The position numbers were made by a program, and so were the translations under genes. 64,000 bases of DNA from Acidaminococcus sp. (GTDB lineage Bacteria; Bacillota; Negativicutes; Acidaminococcales; Acidaminococcaceae), in the NCBI GenBank assembly GCA_022482815.1, contig JAKVOM010000001.1, forward strand, positions 1,240,001 through 1,304,000, read 5' to 3'. This document shows, in pieces, positions 1 to 8,070 of the stretch. The notes beneath the pieces were generated by a model. That model searched no databases, had not been told where the DNA came from, and worked only from the letters and a program-made list of their open reading frames with translations. The first letter of the stretch is position 1. The number at the start of each line of letters is the position of its first letter.

Positions 1-1367
1 GCCAGGGAGGCAAGATGGTGCTCCGCATTGAAGATACGGACCGCGACCGTCTGAAAAAAGATTCTGTATCCCAAATCATTACCAGCCTGAAGTGGCTCGG
101 CCTGAACTGGGACGAAGGCCCGGAAGTGGGCGGCCCGAAGGGACCGTATTTCCAGTCCGAACGCCTGGATCTTTATCGTAAGTACTGCCAGCAGCTCATT
201 GACGAGGGCAAGGCTTACTATTGCTTCTGCTCCGCTGAGGACCTTGCGGCCCAGCGCGAAAAGCAGCGTCAGCTGAAGCAGCCGTTCCATTATGCCGGTA
301 CGTGCCGCGATATCCCACCGGAAGAAGCGAAAAAGCGCGTAGCTGCCGGTGAACCCCATTCCGTACGCATCAAGATTCCCCGTGAAGGCACGATTTCTTT
401 CCATGATATGATTCATGGTGATATTTCCTTTAACGTCGATCAATACGATGATTTTGTTATCATGAAGAGCAACGGCATTCCGACCTACAATTTCGCTGTT
501 GTTGTCGATGACCATCTCATGGGCATGACCCATGTCCTGCGCGCCGAAGAACACGTTTCCAATACGCCGAAACAGCTCTTTGTCTATGAAGCCCTCGGCT
601 GGGAAGCACCGCAGTTTGGTCATATGCCGATGATCCTCGCTCCGGACCGCAGCAAGCTCAGTAAGCGCCACGGTGCAACGAGCGTTGAAGAATTCCGCGA
701 CAAAGGGTACCTGCCGGAAGCCATCATCAACTATCTGACCCTTCTGGGCTGGGCCCCCGGCACCGACGAAGAAATCTTCTCCCTGGAAGATACGGTCAAA
801 GTCTTTGATTTCAGCAAGATGAGCCAGAAGGCCGCGGTGTACGACGTGAAGAAGCTGACCTGGATCAACGGGCAGTACCTTTCCAGCCTACCGCTGGACC
901 GTATCGTCGACGCTGCTGTCCCGTTCTTTAAGGCAAAAGGCCTGGTCGATGACGAATATCTTGCTTCGCACAAGGAATATTTTGCTCATCTAGTCGACGT
1001 CGTCCGCGTCCGCGTAAAGACACTGGAAGAACTGGCAGACGGCTCTACCTATTTCTTCAAGGATGTGGGCAGCTACGATGAAAAAGGCGATGCCAAGCAC
1101 TTTAAGCCGGAAGCTGCCGACCTCCTGCAGAAATGCTATGATGCACTGGCTGCGCTCGAACCGTTTAACCTCGAGACGACGGAAGCCGCTTATAACAAGC
1201 TTGCCGAAGACCTCGGCCTGAAGCTTGGCAAGATTATCCATCCGACGCGCCTTGCACTGACCGGCCGTACGTTCAGCCCGGGCATGTTCGACGTCATGGT
1301 GCTGCTGGGTAAGGAAAAGACCCTGGAACGCATCCAGAAAGCAATCGCTTACATCAAGTCAAAATAA
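1..1367 (+). CDS. gltX: Glutamyl-tRNA synthetase (5' end missing)
   Basis: Charges tRNA-Glu with glutamate in the cytoplasm. The window opens inside the gene: the frame is open from base 3 and the first residues (QGGKMVLRIEDTDRDR) match the segment just after the class I HIGH region, so the true start and about 30 residues lie upstream. Visible are the Cys-bearing insert (CFCSAEDL...GTCR), the LRAEEH segment and the KLSKRHG version of the KMSKS loop, followed by the helical anticodon-binding region to the stop. ROK-kinase gene follows after 9 bp. Identification is secure; only the missing start limits it. Confidence 0.96.
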   Translation, partial: QGGKMVLRIEDTDRDRLKKDSVSQIITSLKWLGLNWDEGPEVGGPKGPYFQSERLDLYRKYCQQLIDEGKAYYCFCSAEDLAAQREKQRQLKQPFHYAGTCRDIPPEEAKKRVAAGEPHSVRIKIPREGTISFHDMIHGDISFNVDQYDDFVIMKSNGIPTYNFAVVVDDHLMGMTHVLRAEEHVSNTPKQLFVYEALGWEAPQFGHMPMILAPDRSKLSKRHGATSVEEFRDKGYLPEAIINYLTLLGWAPGTDEEIFSLEDTVKVFDFSKMSQKAAVYDVKKLTWINGQYLSSLPLDRIVDAAVPFFKAKGLVDDEYLASHKEYFAHLVDVVRVRVKTLEELADGSTYFFKDVGSYDEKGDAKHFKPEAADLLQKCYDALAALEPFNLETTEAAYNKLAEDLGLKLGKIIHPTRLALTGRTFSPGMFDVMVLLGKEKTLERIQKAIAYIKSK

Positions 1368-1376
1368 GGAGACATC

Positions 1377-2276
1377 GTGAAACCCATACTTTGTTTTGAT
1401 GTGGGGGGAACCTCCATTAAATACGGGCTCACGGATGACACACATCAAGGCAGGCTTCTCCATGCGGGAAGCCTGCCGAATGTTATCCGGAGCGAAGGAG
1501 CAGACGCTTTTGTCGCAAGTATCGCTGATATGGCGGTGAAGATGGCAGCAGAACAGCCTCTCGAAGGTATTGCCGTATCCCTCGCGGGCGTCGTAAACAG
1601 CAGCACCGGCCAGCTCGTTCGTCCTTCCCAGTATTTTCCGGGACTTACGCAGATTAATCTCGTGGATATTCTGGGGCAAAAGACAGGCCTTCCCGTGACC
1701 GTCGAAAATGACGTCAACTGTGCAGCTCTTGCCGAAGCAAAATTCGGAGCAGGGCGCGGCGCTGAAAACTTCCTGTGCCTGACGCTCGGGACCGGTATCG
1801 GCGGCGCCATCGTGACGGATGGCAGACTCTACCGCGGCAGCGGCTTTGCCGCCGGAGAATTCGGCCAGGCCAAGTTCGGAAGTGATTTCATTTGGGAAGA
1901 CTGGGCTTCCGTGACGGCACTATTGGCCGAAGCCAAAAAAGTTTGTCCTCAGGGTACCGAAAAATTGGACGGACGCGCTTTCTTCGCTAAAGTAGCAGAA
2001 GGCGACGAAGCGATGTGCAGCGTCCTTACGGAAATGGCCCGCCGCTGGGCCATCGGTCTTACGGCCCTCAGCTGGATCCTGAATCCCGACCGTATCGTCA
2101 TTGGAGGCGGTATTTCTGCTCAGCACGAATTAATGCAGCAATATCTCGGCGCAGCCCTTGATAAGGAAATGGAGCCGCTGCTGCGGAAGCAGACAAAAAT
2201 TTGCTTTGCAGAACTTGGAAATACGGCCGGAATGATAGGAGCCGCAGTATTTTTCAAAGAGCAGATGAAGCTGTAG
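1377..2276 (+). CDS. ROK-family sugar kinase or related protein
   Basis: A 299-residue ROK-fold protein, likely a cytoplasmic hexose or N-acetylhexosamine kinase. The N-terminal phosphate-binding loop FDVGGTSIKYG, the ENDVNCAALAE segment with the catalytic-type Asp, and the LTLGTGIGGAIV loop are all present. The usual ROK zinc site (His followed by CxCGxxGCxE) is absent: where it should follow, the protein reads AGEFGQAKFGSDFIWEDWAS, with Gln in place of the metal His. This occurs in some Firmicute ROK kinases, so it does not argue against kinase activity. The start is the ATG-like GTG/ATG region 9 bp after gltX, with AAGGAGA just upstream. Substrate not determined. Confidence 0.82.
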   Translation: MKPILCFDVGGTSIKYGLTDDTHQGRLLHAGSLPNVIRSEGADAFVASIADMAVKMAAEQPLEGIAVSLAGVVNSSTGQLVRPSQYFPGLTQINLVDILGQKTGLPVTVENDVNCAALAEAKFGAGRGAENFLCLTLGTGIGGAIVTDGRLYRGSGFAAGEFGQAKFGSDFIWEDWASVTALLAEAKKVCPQGTEKLDGRAFFAKVAEGDEAMCSVLTEMARRWAIGLTALSWILNPDRIVIGGGISAQHELMQQYLGAALDKEMEPLLRKQTKICFAELGNTAGMIGAAVFFKEQMKL

Positions 2277-2391
2277 AGTGATAGGAAAAGCTTGCAGACT
2301 GGATTTCCGGCAAATCCCGGATGCTCGCCTGCAGGACACAGGGAAAAGTAGGGTGGGAACCAAAAAAATTATCTTAATTCCTTTAAAACCG

Positions 2392-2420
2392 TTGACAAAA
2401 TGCGCACTCTCCTATATAAT
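2392..2420 (+). promoter_or_regulatory. Consensus sigma-70 promoter of the tRNA operon
   Basis: TTGACA at 2392-2397 and TATAAT at 2415-2420 are separated by 17 bp, a perfect consensus on all counts. It sits 35 bp before the first tRNA, as expected for a strong stable-RNA promoter. Confidence 0.92.
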
Positions 2421-2454
2421 ATCACTCGTGACCGTTTTCAAGGATTCACATGAT

Positions 2455-2529
2455 TCCCCGATAGCTCAATGGTAGAGCACTCGACTGTTAATCGAGTTGT
2501 TGTAAGTTCGAGTCTTACTCGGGGAGCCA
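2455..2529 (+). tRNA. tRNA-Asn (GTT)
   Basis: Acceptor TCCCCGA pairs with TCGGGGA. The anticodon stem CTCGA/TCGAG holds loop CTGTTAA, giving anticodon GTT. The CCA end is encoded. Confidence 0.96.
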
Positions 2530-2532
2530 GAT

Positions 2533-2607
2533 GGCCGGGTGGTCAAGCGGTTAAGACACCGCCCTTTCACGGCGGTATCGGGGGTTCGATTCCCCCCCCG
2601 GTCACCA
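2533..2607 (+). tRNA. tRNA-Glu (TTC)
   Basis: Acceptor GGCCGGG pairs with CCCGGTC with one G-T pair. Anticodon stem CCGCC/GGCGG carries loop CTTTCAC, anticodon TTC. CCA is encoded. It begins 3 bp after the tRNA-Asn. Confidence 0.96.
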
Positions 2608-2618
2608 TCTTTTTTTAT

Positions 2619-2694
2619 GGGCGCTTAGCTCAGCTGGGAGAGCGTCTGCCTTACAAGCAGAATGTCAGCAGTTCGATCCTGTTAGCGCCCACCA
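2619..2694 (+). tRNA. tRNA-Val (TAC)
   Basis: Acceptor GGGCGCT pairs with AGCGCCC. Anticodon stem TCTGC/GCAGA carries loop CTTACAA, anticodon TAC. CCA is encoded. Confidence 0.96.
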
Positions 2695-2712
2695 TTTTCT
2701 CTTGATGCACAA

Positions 2713-2789
2713 CGGGGCGTAGCTCAGGTTGGTAGAGCACCTGCCTTGGGAGCAGGGGGTCGTAGGTTCAAATCCTGTCGCTCCGACCA
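2713..2789 (+). tRNA. tRNA-Pro (TGG)
   Basis: Acceptor CGGGGCG pairs with CGCTCCG. Anticodon stem CCTGC/GCAGG carries loop CTTGGGA, anticodon TGG. CCA is encoded. Confidence 0.96.
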
Positions 2790-2797
2790 AATATCAT

Positions 2798-2871
2798 GCG
2801 GGTGTAGCTCAATGGTAGAGCCCTAGCCTTCCAAGCTAGTTACGTGGGTTCGATTCCCATCACCCGCTCCA
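2798..2871 (+). tRNA. tRNA-Gly (TCC)
   Basis: Acceptor GCGGGTG pairs with CACCCGC. Anticodon stem CTAGC/GCTAG carries loop CTTCCAA, anticodon TCC. CCA is encoded. Confidence 0.96.
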
Positions 2872-2884
2872 TTTTCATTTCTAT

Positions 2885-2961
2885 GGCCCTGTAGCTCAGC
2901 TGGATAGAGCAACGGCCTTCTAAGCCGTGTGTCGAGTGTTCGAATCACTCCAGGGTCACCA
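2885..2961 (+). tRNA. tRNA-Arg (TCT)
   Basis: Acceptor GGCCCTG pairs with CAGGGTC with one G-T pair. Anticodon stem ACGGC/GCCGT carries loop CTTCTAA, anticodon TCT. CCA is encoded. This is the last tRNA before the terminator. Confidence 0.96.
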
Positions 2962-2971
2962 ATATGAGAGT

Positions 2972-3000
2972 AACCTTCCCGATTTCGGGAAGGTTTTTTT
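2972..3000 (+). terminator. Rho-independent terminator of the tRNA operon
   Basis: AACCTTCCCGA pairs with TCGGGAAGGTT and is followed by a run of seven T, 11 bp after the tRNA-Arg CCA. Confidence 0.93.
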
Positions 3001-3168
3001 ATGCTCAAATTAAAAAAGAAAAAACTGCCTTGCCTTTTATTTTTTCAATTTGGAATCGTTTTTGCAGGGTAGAGCTGGTTATCATTCATGTTTTTGCTTT
3101 TTTCATGCTAAGATATAAATAACAAAATTTTGCAGAAAGCACGGAGTAAAAGTGCAAAGGAGCAGCAT

Positions 3169-3660
3169 ATGACCAAAGACGAGTGCCTTCAGTTTTTAAA
3201 AGAGAGAGTTCAGTTCAGTATGTACGAGCATCCTGCCGTTTACAATATGGAAGAAACTCATGCTCTTCATTTGCCCCACGAAGAACAGATTGCGAAGAAT
3301 TTATTCCTCCGGGATGATAAAAAACGAAACTATTATCTGGTAACCGTACACGGAAGCAGGAAAATCGACCTGAAAGCACTGCAGAAAGAAATCGGCTCGC
3401 GCCGTCTGACTTTTGCATCGGAAGCGGATCTGGAGCGGTATCTTGGTGTGAAACAAGGTGCTGTCACGCCGTTAGGTCTTTTAAATGACGCAGAGCATAA
3501 AGTAAAATTCTATCTGGACACGGAATTTCGGAATCAACTAATTGGTATGCATCCGATGGAGAATACAGCAACTGTATTTTTAGATGCGGAGGCATTGATG
3601 AGCCTTCTCAACGCTGCCGGCTGCGAAGGAAACTGGCTTTCCCTGCCTGCTGCTCTTTAG
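3169..3660 (+). CDS. YbaK/ProX-type aminoacyl-tRNA deacylase
   Basis: A 163-residue protein with the YbaK/EbsC fold, the family that hydrolyses mischarged tRNA (ProX removes Ala from tRNA-Pro in trans). Family-typical features seen are the N-terminal helix followed by EHPAVYNMEETHAL, the KNLFLRDDKKRNYYLVTV strand and the VTPLGLLNDAEHKV loop. This pattern fits ProX (PrdX) better than the INS-domain of ProS. The start at 3169 has AAAGGAG about 6 bp upstream; an earlier TTG at 3130 lacks such a site. It is the first gene after the tRNA operon and appears monocistronic. Confidence 0.85.
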   Translation: MTKDECLQFLKERVQFSMYEHPAVYNMEETHALHLPHEEQIAKNLFLRDDKKRNYYLVTVHGSRKIDLKALQKEIGSRRLTFASEADLERYLGVKQGAVTPLGLLNDAEHKVKFYLDTEFRNQLIGMHPMENTATVFLDAEALMSLLNAAGCEGNWLSLPAAL

Positions 3661-3745
3661 AAAGCAGCTTTGGCATGTTTTCGAATCGCTGGGCCTTATG
3701 TTATACTTACTATAACTTGTGCCGCTGTTAAAGGAGGAATTCCTG

Positions 3746-3895
3746 TTGCTGCTGTCTGATTATATGATGATTATCATGGCCTTTTTGGCAGGGTTTCGCT
3801 GGAATGATAAACGTAGTTTTGCCGTTTGGATTTGCTGTGCGATTTATGTAGTCATCCGGATTGTCCAAATAAAAAAAGCAAGAAAAAATAAATAA
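3746..3895 (+). CDS. Small membrane protein (49 aa)
   Basis: A short frame starting at TTG with AAAGGAGG ideally placed 8 bp upstream. The product has an acidic-hydrophobic N-terminus (LLSDYMMIIMAFLAG), a short polar loop FRWNDKRS, a second hydrophobic stretch (FAVWICCAIYVVIRIV) and a basic tail KKARKNK. This predicts two short membrane segments or one hairpin with the lysine tail inside. It ends 24 bp before the secreted protein at 3920 and probably shares its transcript. No family recognised; the strong ribosome-binding site and the ordered hydrophobicity are the evidence that it is real. Confidence 0.6.
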   Translation: MLLSDYMMIIMAFLAGFRWNDKRSFAVWICCAIYVVIRIVQIKKARKNK

Positions 3896-3919
3896 ATTCT
3901 TATTTCCAGGAGGGATGAT

Positions 3920-4969
3920 ATGATGAAAAAATCTATCGTATGGCTCTTAAGTGTGCTTTCTGTTATTTCCTTTGGATATCATGTGGAAGCAGCACAGCCT
4001 TCTTCCTCACAACAAGCGTCGTACCGTATGGCGAAACTGCCCTATGGAACGGGCACACGGTGGACGCTGGATAACTGCTTAGCCCTTCTGCGGCAGGATG
4101 ATAAAGGTGCCCGGGAATTTTTTAATGGCGGCGAAAAGAATTTGGCGCCCGATGGAAAATCCCTGATTGGCCGGACTTATTTTGTTCGTATTTTCGGTGA
4201 AGACCGTAAGGCTTATTCTCTCTATGGAGAAGACGGCCGGGTCGATGCGATTACGATTCCTTTGAAAAATCCGGACGCTTCTGTCTATCTTTCGAGTCTT
4301 GAAAGGATTTATGGAAAAGCAGACGTCATTAAGAACAGACCGGGCGAAGGCGGGTCTACTTACCACGCCTGGAAGCTGCCGGGAGCACTGCTGCGGCTTT
4401 ACCAGAATTACGGCTCCTCAGCATTGGAAATTGTTTGTGTACGGGTGAACTTATTGTACTCAGACCCTTCCGGAAATCAAAATTGGCTGCCAAAGGGCAC
4501 AAAAGAAGTGAAAGCAGAAACGCAGCCACTGTCAGTACTTGAAAACGCGATTCGCAAGTACTATGGGATTTCCGGGGACGCAAAGGAGAAAACACGGTAT
4601 CAATATAATTACGTGGACCTTGACGGCGATGGCAAAAAGGAAATCTTCGCAGTGGTTTCCGGTCCTTATACAAGCGGTACCGGCGGCGACTCGGCGCTAT
4701 GGGGACAAATTGAGAATGGTACTTTTAAAGTAAGACAGGCTTTTACCTTGATGCGGACGCCGATTCTTGTCAAGGAAAATTCCGGTTCAGGGGAGAAAAA
4801 TCTGATTTTGCGCCGCAGCGGAGGCGGTGCCCCTGCGGAAATTGTAGAAATGAGCCTTAGAAACGGGCAGTTCGTCCCGATCTCTTCGGCAGGATCCGTC
4901 AAACCAGATGAAGTGCTTCAAGGTACAGCCATTTTGTGCGGCGGAAAAAGCTTCGAGCTCCGTCAGTAA
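3920..4969 (+). CDS. Secreted protein of unknown function
   Basis: A 349-residue exported protein. The N-terminus MMKKSIVWLLSVLSVISFGY followed by HVEAAQ is a clear Sec signal peptide with cleavage near residue 25. The first half, around residues 60-150, is compact and charged; the second half contains YVDLDGDGKKEIF near residue 233, a DxDGDG calcium-loop-like motif as in FG-GAP or dockerin repeats, then a beta-rich tail. The start has AGGAGGG upstream, and a second ATG follows immediately. No enzyme motif is recognised. It is flanked by small unknown proteins, so context gives no function. Confidence 0.7.
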   Translation: MMKKSIVWLLSVLSVISFGYHVEAAQPSSSQQASYRMAKLPYGTGTRWTLDNCLALLRQDDKGAREFFNGGEKNLAPDGKSLIGRTYFVRIFGEDRKAYSLYGEDGRVDAITIPLKNPDASVYLSSLERIYGKADVIKNRPGEGGSTYHAWKLPGALLRLYQNYGSSALEIVCVRVNLLYSDPSGNQNWLPKGTKEVKAETQPLSVLENAIRKYYGISGDAKEKTRYQYNYVDLDGDGKKEIFAVVSGPYTSGTGGDSALWGQIENGTFKVRQAFTLMRTPILVKENSGSGEKNLILRRSGGGAPAEIVEMSLRNGQFVPISSAGSVKPDEVLQGTAILCGGKSFELRQ

Positions 4970-4982
4970 AAGAGAAAGCAGC

Positions 4983-5171
4983 ATGGATACAAAACAAGTG
5001 CTGGCATTTGCGAAAAAACATGGTTTTGACGGCATTATTCATCGGGGAAATCAGAATGGATTTGATGTATATGAGCCCTATTCCTTTGGCGGACCGGAAT
5101 GTTCACTCATTGTGAAACCGAAAAAAATATTGGTCAAGGGAAAAGAAATCATCATTACTGATGAAAAGTAA
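4983..5171 (+). CDS. Small hypothetical protein (62 aa)
   Basis: Starts 13 bp after the secreted protein, with only a weak GAGAAAG site, so it may be translationally coupled. The sequence runs KKHGFDGIIHRG...NGFDVYEPYSFGGPE and ends in basic strands LIVKPKKILVKGKEI. The GFDGIIHRG...FDVYEP pattern is reminiscent of the C-terminal edge of ADP-ribosyltransferase-like or phage-derived toxin domains, but this is only a resemblance. A decayed second copy of its 3' half lies at 5850-5976 in front of the intact reductase gene, so the gene was inside the duplicated segment. Confidence 0.5.
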   Translation: MDTKQVLAFAKKHGFDGIIHRGNQNGFDVYEPYSFGGPECSLIVKPKKILVKGKEIIITDEK

Positions 5172-5440
5172 AGAGGATAGCTGGGAAATTGAACCAAATA
5201 CGGACATTCTTGAACCCGGAAAGGCAGGAAAGGTGTTAGATATACTAAAAAATAAAGTCCTGCCGTGCTTCATTCTGCGATGCCGGATCTTGATGCCTAT
5301 CGGTGTACTGGAATCGACATGCCTTCGGGCGTATGGTCGTAATGGGAAAAGAACTTGGTATCCCAACGCCCTATAACGCGTTTGCTTACTATGTCATCAA
5401 AGCCTTGGAAGAAAAAAACGACGGAAAGTTTAATTATTGA
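5172..5440 (+). pseudogene. 3' remnant of ketopantoate-reductase-like gene
   Basis: Aligns with about 6690-6960 of the intact gene, with the last 120 bases nearly identical (for example GGGAAAAGAACTTGGTAT and TATAACGCGTTTGCTTAC). Single-base gaps near the start of the match break the frame and roughly the first 700 bases are missing. It directly follows the stop of the 62-aa gene. Confidence 0.85.
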
Positions 5441-5454
5441 ATAAAAATAGAAAT

Positions 5455-5490
5455 AAAAAGCCGGTTCAAAATGACAAACCGGCTTTTTAT
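5455..5490 (+). terminator. Terminator of the decayed reductase copy
   Basis: AAAAAGCCGGTT pairs with AACCGGCTTTTT. It corresponds to the terminator at 6981-7018 behind the intact gene. Confidence 0.8.
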
Positions 5491-5591
5491 AAGGAATAAC
5501 AAATAAACCTTTAGAAAATTTATATGCTAATGTCTTGACATGGCTACAATGGGCCTCAATCAGAATGGTTTACCGATATATGCCGTAAAAG

Positions 5592-5634
5592 TAACCTAAA
5601 TTTTCAGGATATATTCAATTTGTTTCAAGTCCAT
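5592..5634 (-). pseudogene. 5' remnant of the LysR gene
   Basis: The reverse strand from 5634 encodes the same first codons as the intact regulator (MDLKQIEYI), then is joined directly to its former 3' flank. About 900 bp of lysR are deleted. Confidence 0.8.
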
Positions 5635-5849
5635 AATATATCACCTCGCCTGTGCTCTTAAAAAAATAGAGAGCAAAACTAAATATTATCAATTTGTATT
5701 ATAATAAAACGTTCTATACAATAAAGTCAAAAGATCCGGAAAAGGAAGCAGTCGGGGAGACTTATTTTGTTTTTTTTTTGATTAATAATCAGAATATTAA
5801 GTTTTTTCTTTTTCTGAGTTATTCGTGCTGGTTTGTATTTTTTTGCTTT

Positions 5850-5976
5850 GTGAGAACTATAATGAATACGAAATGTATTGGCCGTGTGCCTTTATTGGAT
5901 AGGGATATTTTCTCGTTGTGAAACCAAAAAAGTCTTGTTCAAGGGAGAAAAACATAACCATTACGAAACAAATGTA
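5850..5976 (+). pseudogene. Remnant of the 62-aa gene
   Basis: Can be aligned without large gaps to the 3' part of 4983-5171. The clearest match is TTGTGAAACC, GTCAAGGG/TTCAAGGG and CATTAC. Similarity fades upstream. It supplies the leader just before the intact reductase ribosome-binding site. Confidence 0.6.
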
Positions 5977-5988
5977 AGGAGGTTAGCT

Positions 5989-6960
5989 ATGGAAATTCAA
6001 AAAGTGGCACTTATCGGTGCCGGTGGCATTGGAAGTTATTTGATCTGGGGCTTGGCTCCTCATTTGCAGGATCGGTTGTTTGTAATTGCGGATGGAAAAC
6101 GGGGGGATAAGCTTCGCCGGTACGGTATTACAATCAATGGAGAGAATTACCAGCTTCATGTTGCATCTGCCAAGGAAACAGGAATCATGGATTTGATTTT
6201 TGTAACCGTGAAATATGGCAGTTTGCCTAGTGTGGTTCCTTCCATTGAGAAAATGACAGGCAAAGATACCATGGTTATCAGCCTTATGAACGGGGTTGAT
6301 AGCGAGGAAATTATCGCAGACGCTATCGGAAGAGATCACCTGGTCGGATCCTTGCTGCGGATTGCCGCTCAGCGCAAGTCTCACTCTGATGGAGCAGATG
6401 AAGTAACGTTTAAGATTCCGGAAGGCATTCGTGGTCTGTATTATGGTAAACCGGAACCGCTCGACGCAGTCGGAAAGGCTCAGATGGAGGCGTTGGGATC
6501 ATTCTTTGCTTCAAGCCGCCTGCTGACACATATAAGTCATTCTATTTTGAGCGATATCTGGGCCAAGTATTTGTTCAATATCGGTCAAAACATTCCTCAG
6601 GCAATCGTAGGGTGTGGATCCGGTGCATATGGGGATTCAGAACACGTACGCTGGCTGAAAGAACATTTGGAAGAAGAAGTTGTTGCTGTTGCGAAAGCGA
6701 AGGGAATAAAACTGAATACGGCTATTCTTGAAGCCGGTACAGGCGGAAAGGGTGCCGGATATACTAAAAAAGAAAGTCCGGCTGTTCGTCATTCCACACT
6801 ACAGGATCTTGACGCCCATCGGCATACGGAAATCGATATGCTCTGCGGGCGTATGGTCGAAATGGGAAAAGAACTTGGTATTCCAACACCCTATAACGCG
6901 TTTGCTTACCATGTTATCAAAGCCTTGGAAGAAAAAAATGATGGAAAATTTGATTATTAA
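5989..6960 (+). CDS. Ketopantoate reductase-family oxidoreductase
   Basis: A 323-residue NAD(P)-dependent reductase of the PanE/ApbA family. The Rossmann loop ALIGAGGIGSYL is at residues 7-18, the middle holds LMNGVDSEEII, and the catalytic-type lysine lies in SDIWAKYLFNIGQN, followed by the C-terminal helical domain. The start has AAGGAGG 6 bp upstream. Biosynthetic PanE makes pantoate, but no panB or panC is nearby, so a role in reducing another 2-oxo acid for the adjacent catabolic island is equally possible. It lies convergent to lysR and has its own terminator. A broken duplicate lies upstream at 5172-5440. Confidence 0.85.
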   Translation: MEIQKVALIGAGGIGSYLIWGLAPHLQDRLFVIADGKRGDKLRRYGITINGENYQLHVASAKETGIMDLIFVTVKYGSLPSVVPSIEKMTGKDTMVISLMNGVDSEEIIADAIGRDHLVGSLLRIAAQRKSHSDGADEVTFKIPEGIRGLYYGKPEPLDAVGKAQMEALGSFFASSRLLTHISHSILSDIWAKYLFNIGQNIPQAIVGCGSGAYGDSEHVRWLKEHLEEEVVAVAKAKGIKLNTAILEAGTGGKGAGYTKKESPAVRHSTLQDLDAHRHTEIDMLCGRMVEMGKELGIPTPYNAFAYHVIKALEEKNDGKFDY

Positions 6961-6980
6961 ATAAGAAGAAAGATAGCAAT

Positions 6981-7018
6981 AAGAAGCCGGTTCGAGGTGA
7001 TGAACCGGCTTCTTTACA
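6981..7018 (+). terminator. Terminator between reductase and lysR
   Basis: AAGAAGCCGGTTC pairs with GAACCGGCTTCTT, 20 bp after the reductase stop. Symmetry suggests it serves both convergent genes. Confidence 0.85.
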
Positions 7019-7122
7019 AGTAATAACAAATGAACCTTAAGATAATTTATGTGCTAATGTCTTAGCATGGCTACAATGAGCCTCAATCAGAATGGTTTAC
7101 CGATATATGCTATAAAAATTAA

Positions 7123-8070
7123 CTATTTTTGATGGTGCATTGGCAAAAAATCTTTTTGCTCAAAATAGTTTTCAATCAATTTTTGATAATACATCATAGC
7201 TTTGCTGATATAGGTACCTTTTTTATAGGCAGTACACATTTCCCAAATCGGATCACCGGGAATCCGGAAAAAGGCAATTCTGTCTCTGCCTTTGTAATAC
7301 CCGGCAGACGTAATCGTGCAAGCAATTCCGCTTTCGACTATTTTGAGTAGAGCACGAATACTTTCTGATTCGAATAATACATAAGGGCGGATTTTTGCTT
7401 CTGCTAATATTTGGTCTAATTTTGCCCGTAGCGTTGTGCTTTTTGAAAGTAGTACAAAAGGAACATTTTTGATATCTTTGATCGGTAAATAGGGTAATTC
7501 ATCAATGGGCGTTTTGGGTGGAGCACTGCTTTTTGCCGCGATGGGATGGGAACGGGGGAGACATATCAAAAACGGTTCATAGCGAATATGTTTATAAGTT
7601 AATTCAGGAATTTTTTGGTCTTCAGACAGCGTTACAAGACCTAGATCTACATATCCCTGGGCAATTCTTTGCTGTTGTGTATGGACTCTCATTTCGGAAG
7701 GTTCCACAGTGATTCCAGGGAAGTGTTTATGAAAATCCGGATAGGTATTCACAAACATATCAAGGCCCCGCTCTCTCGAAAAAGTAAACGAAAAATGACC
7801 GGAGTTATTTTGAGCTAAATCATTGATAATGTTGTAAGCTTCTCGTTTTTCGAGCAACATTTGACTGCCGTACTTTATATAGACATTTCCTGCATCAGTC
7901 GGCGTAAGGTAACGTCTGTGACGGTAAAAAAGCTTAACACCCAGCTGATTTTCTAATTTTAACAATTGCTGGTTTAAAGTGGATTGTGTTACAAAAAGTT
8001 GTTCCGCCGCTTTAGTGATACTACCTACTTCCGCAATTTTCAGAATATATTCGATTTGTTTCAAGTCCAT
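7123..8070 (-). CDS. LysR-family transcriptional regulator
   Basis: A 315-residue LysR protein. The winged helix-turn-helix occupies residues 1-60 (IAEVGSITKAAEQLFVTQST, then LENQLGVKLFYR), followed by a two-lobed co-inducer domain. It is transcribed away from the hydroxyacid dehydrogenase/Kor island with a 305-bp divergent spacer, the usual arrangement for a LysR activator of that operon. The effector is unknown; a pathway intermediate such as a hydroxy- or oxo-acid is the natural guess. A deleted twin is at 5592-5634. Confidence 0.9.
   Translation of the reverse strand: MDLKQIEYILKIAEVGSITKAAEQLFVTQSTLNQQLLKLENQLGVKLFYRHRRYLTPTDAGNVYIKYGSQMLLEKREAYNIINDLAQNNSGHFSFTFSRERGLDMFVNTYPDFHKHFPGITVEPSEMRVHTQQQRIAQGYVDLGLVTLSEDQKIPELTYKHIRYEPFLICLPRSHPIAAKSSAPPKTPIDELPYLPIKDIKNVPFVLLSKSTTLRAKLDQILAEAKIRPYVLFESESIRALLKIVESGIACTITSAGYYKGRDRIAFFRIPGDPIWEMCTAYKKGTYISKAMMYYQKLIENYFEQKDFLPMHHQK

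Noticed and set aside
5161-5376. 71-codon open frame between the small gene and the terminator
   Set aside because: It is the wrong reading frame of the decayed reductase remnant; the same shifted frame appears as a shadow inside the intact gene at 6728.
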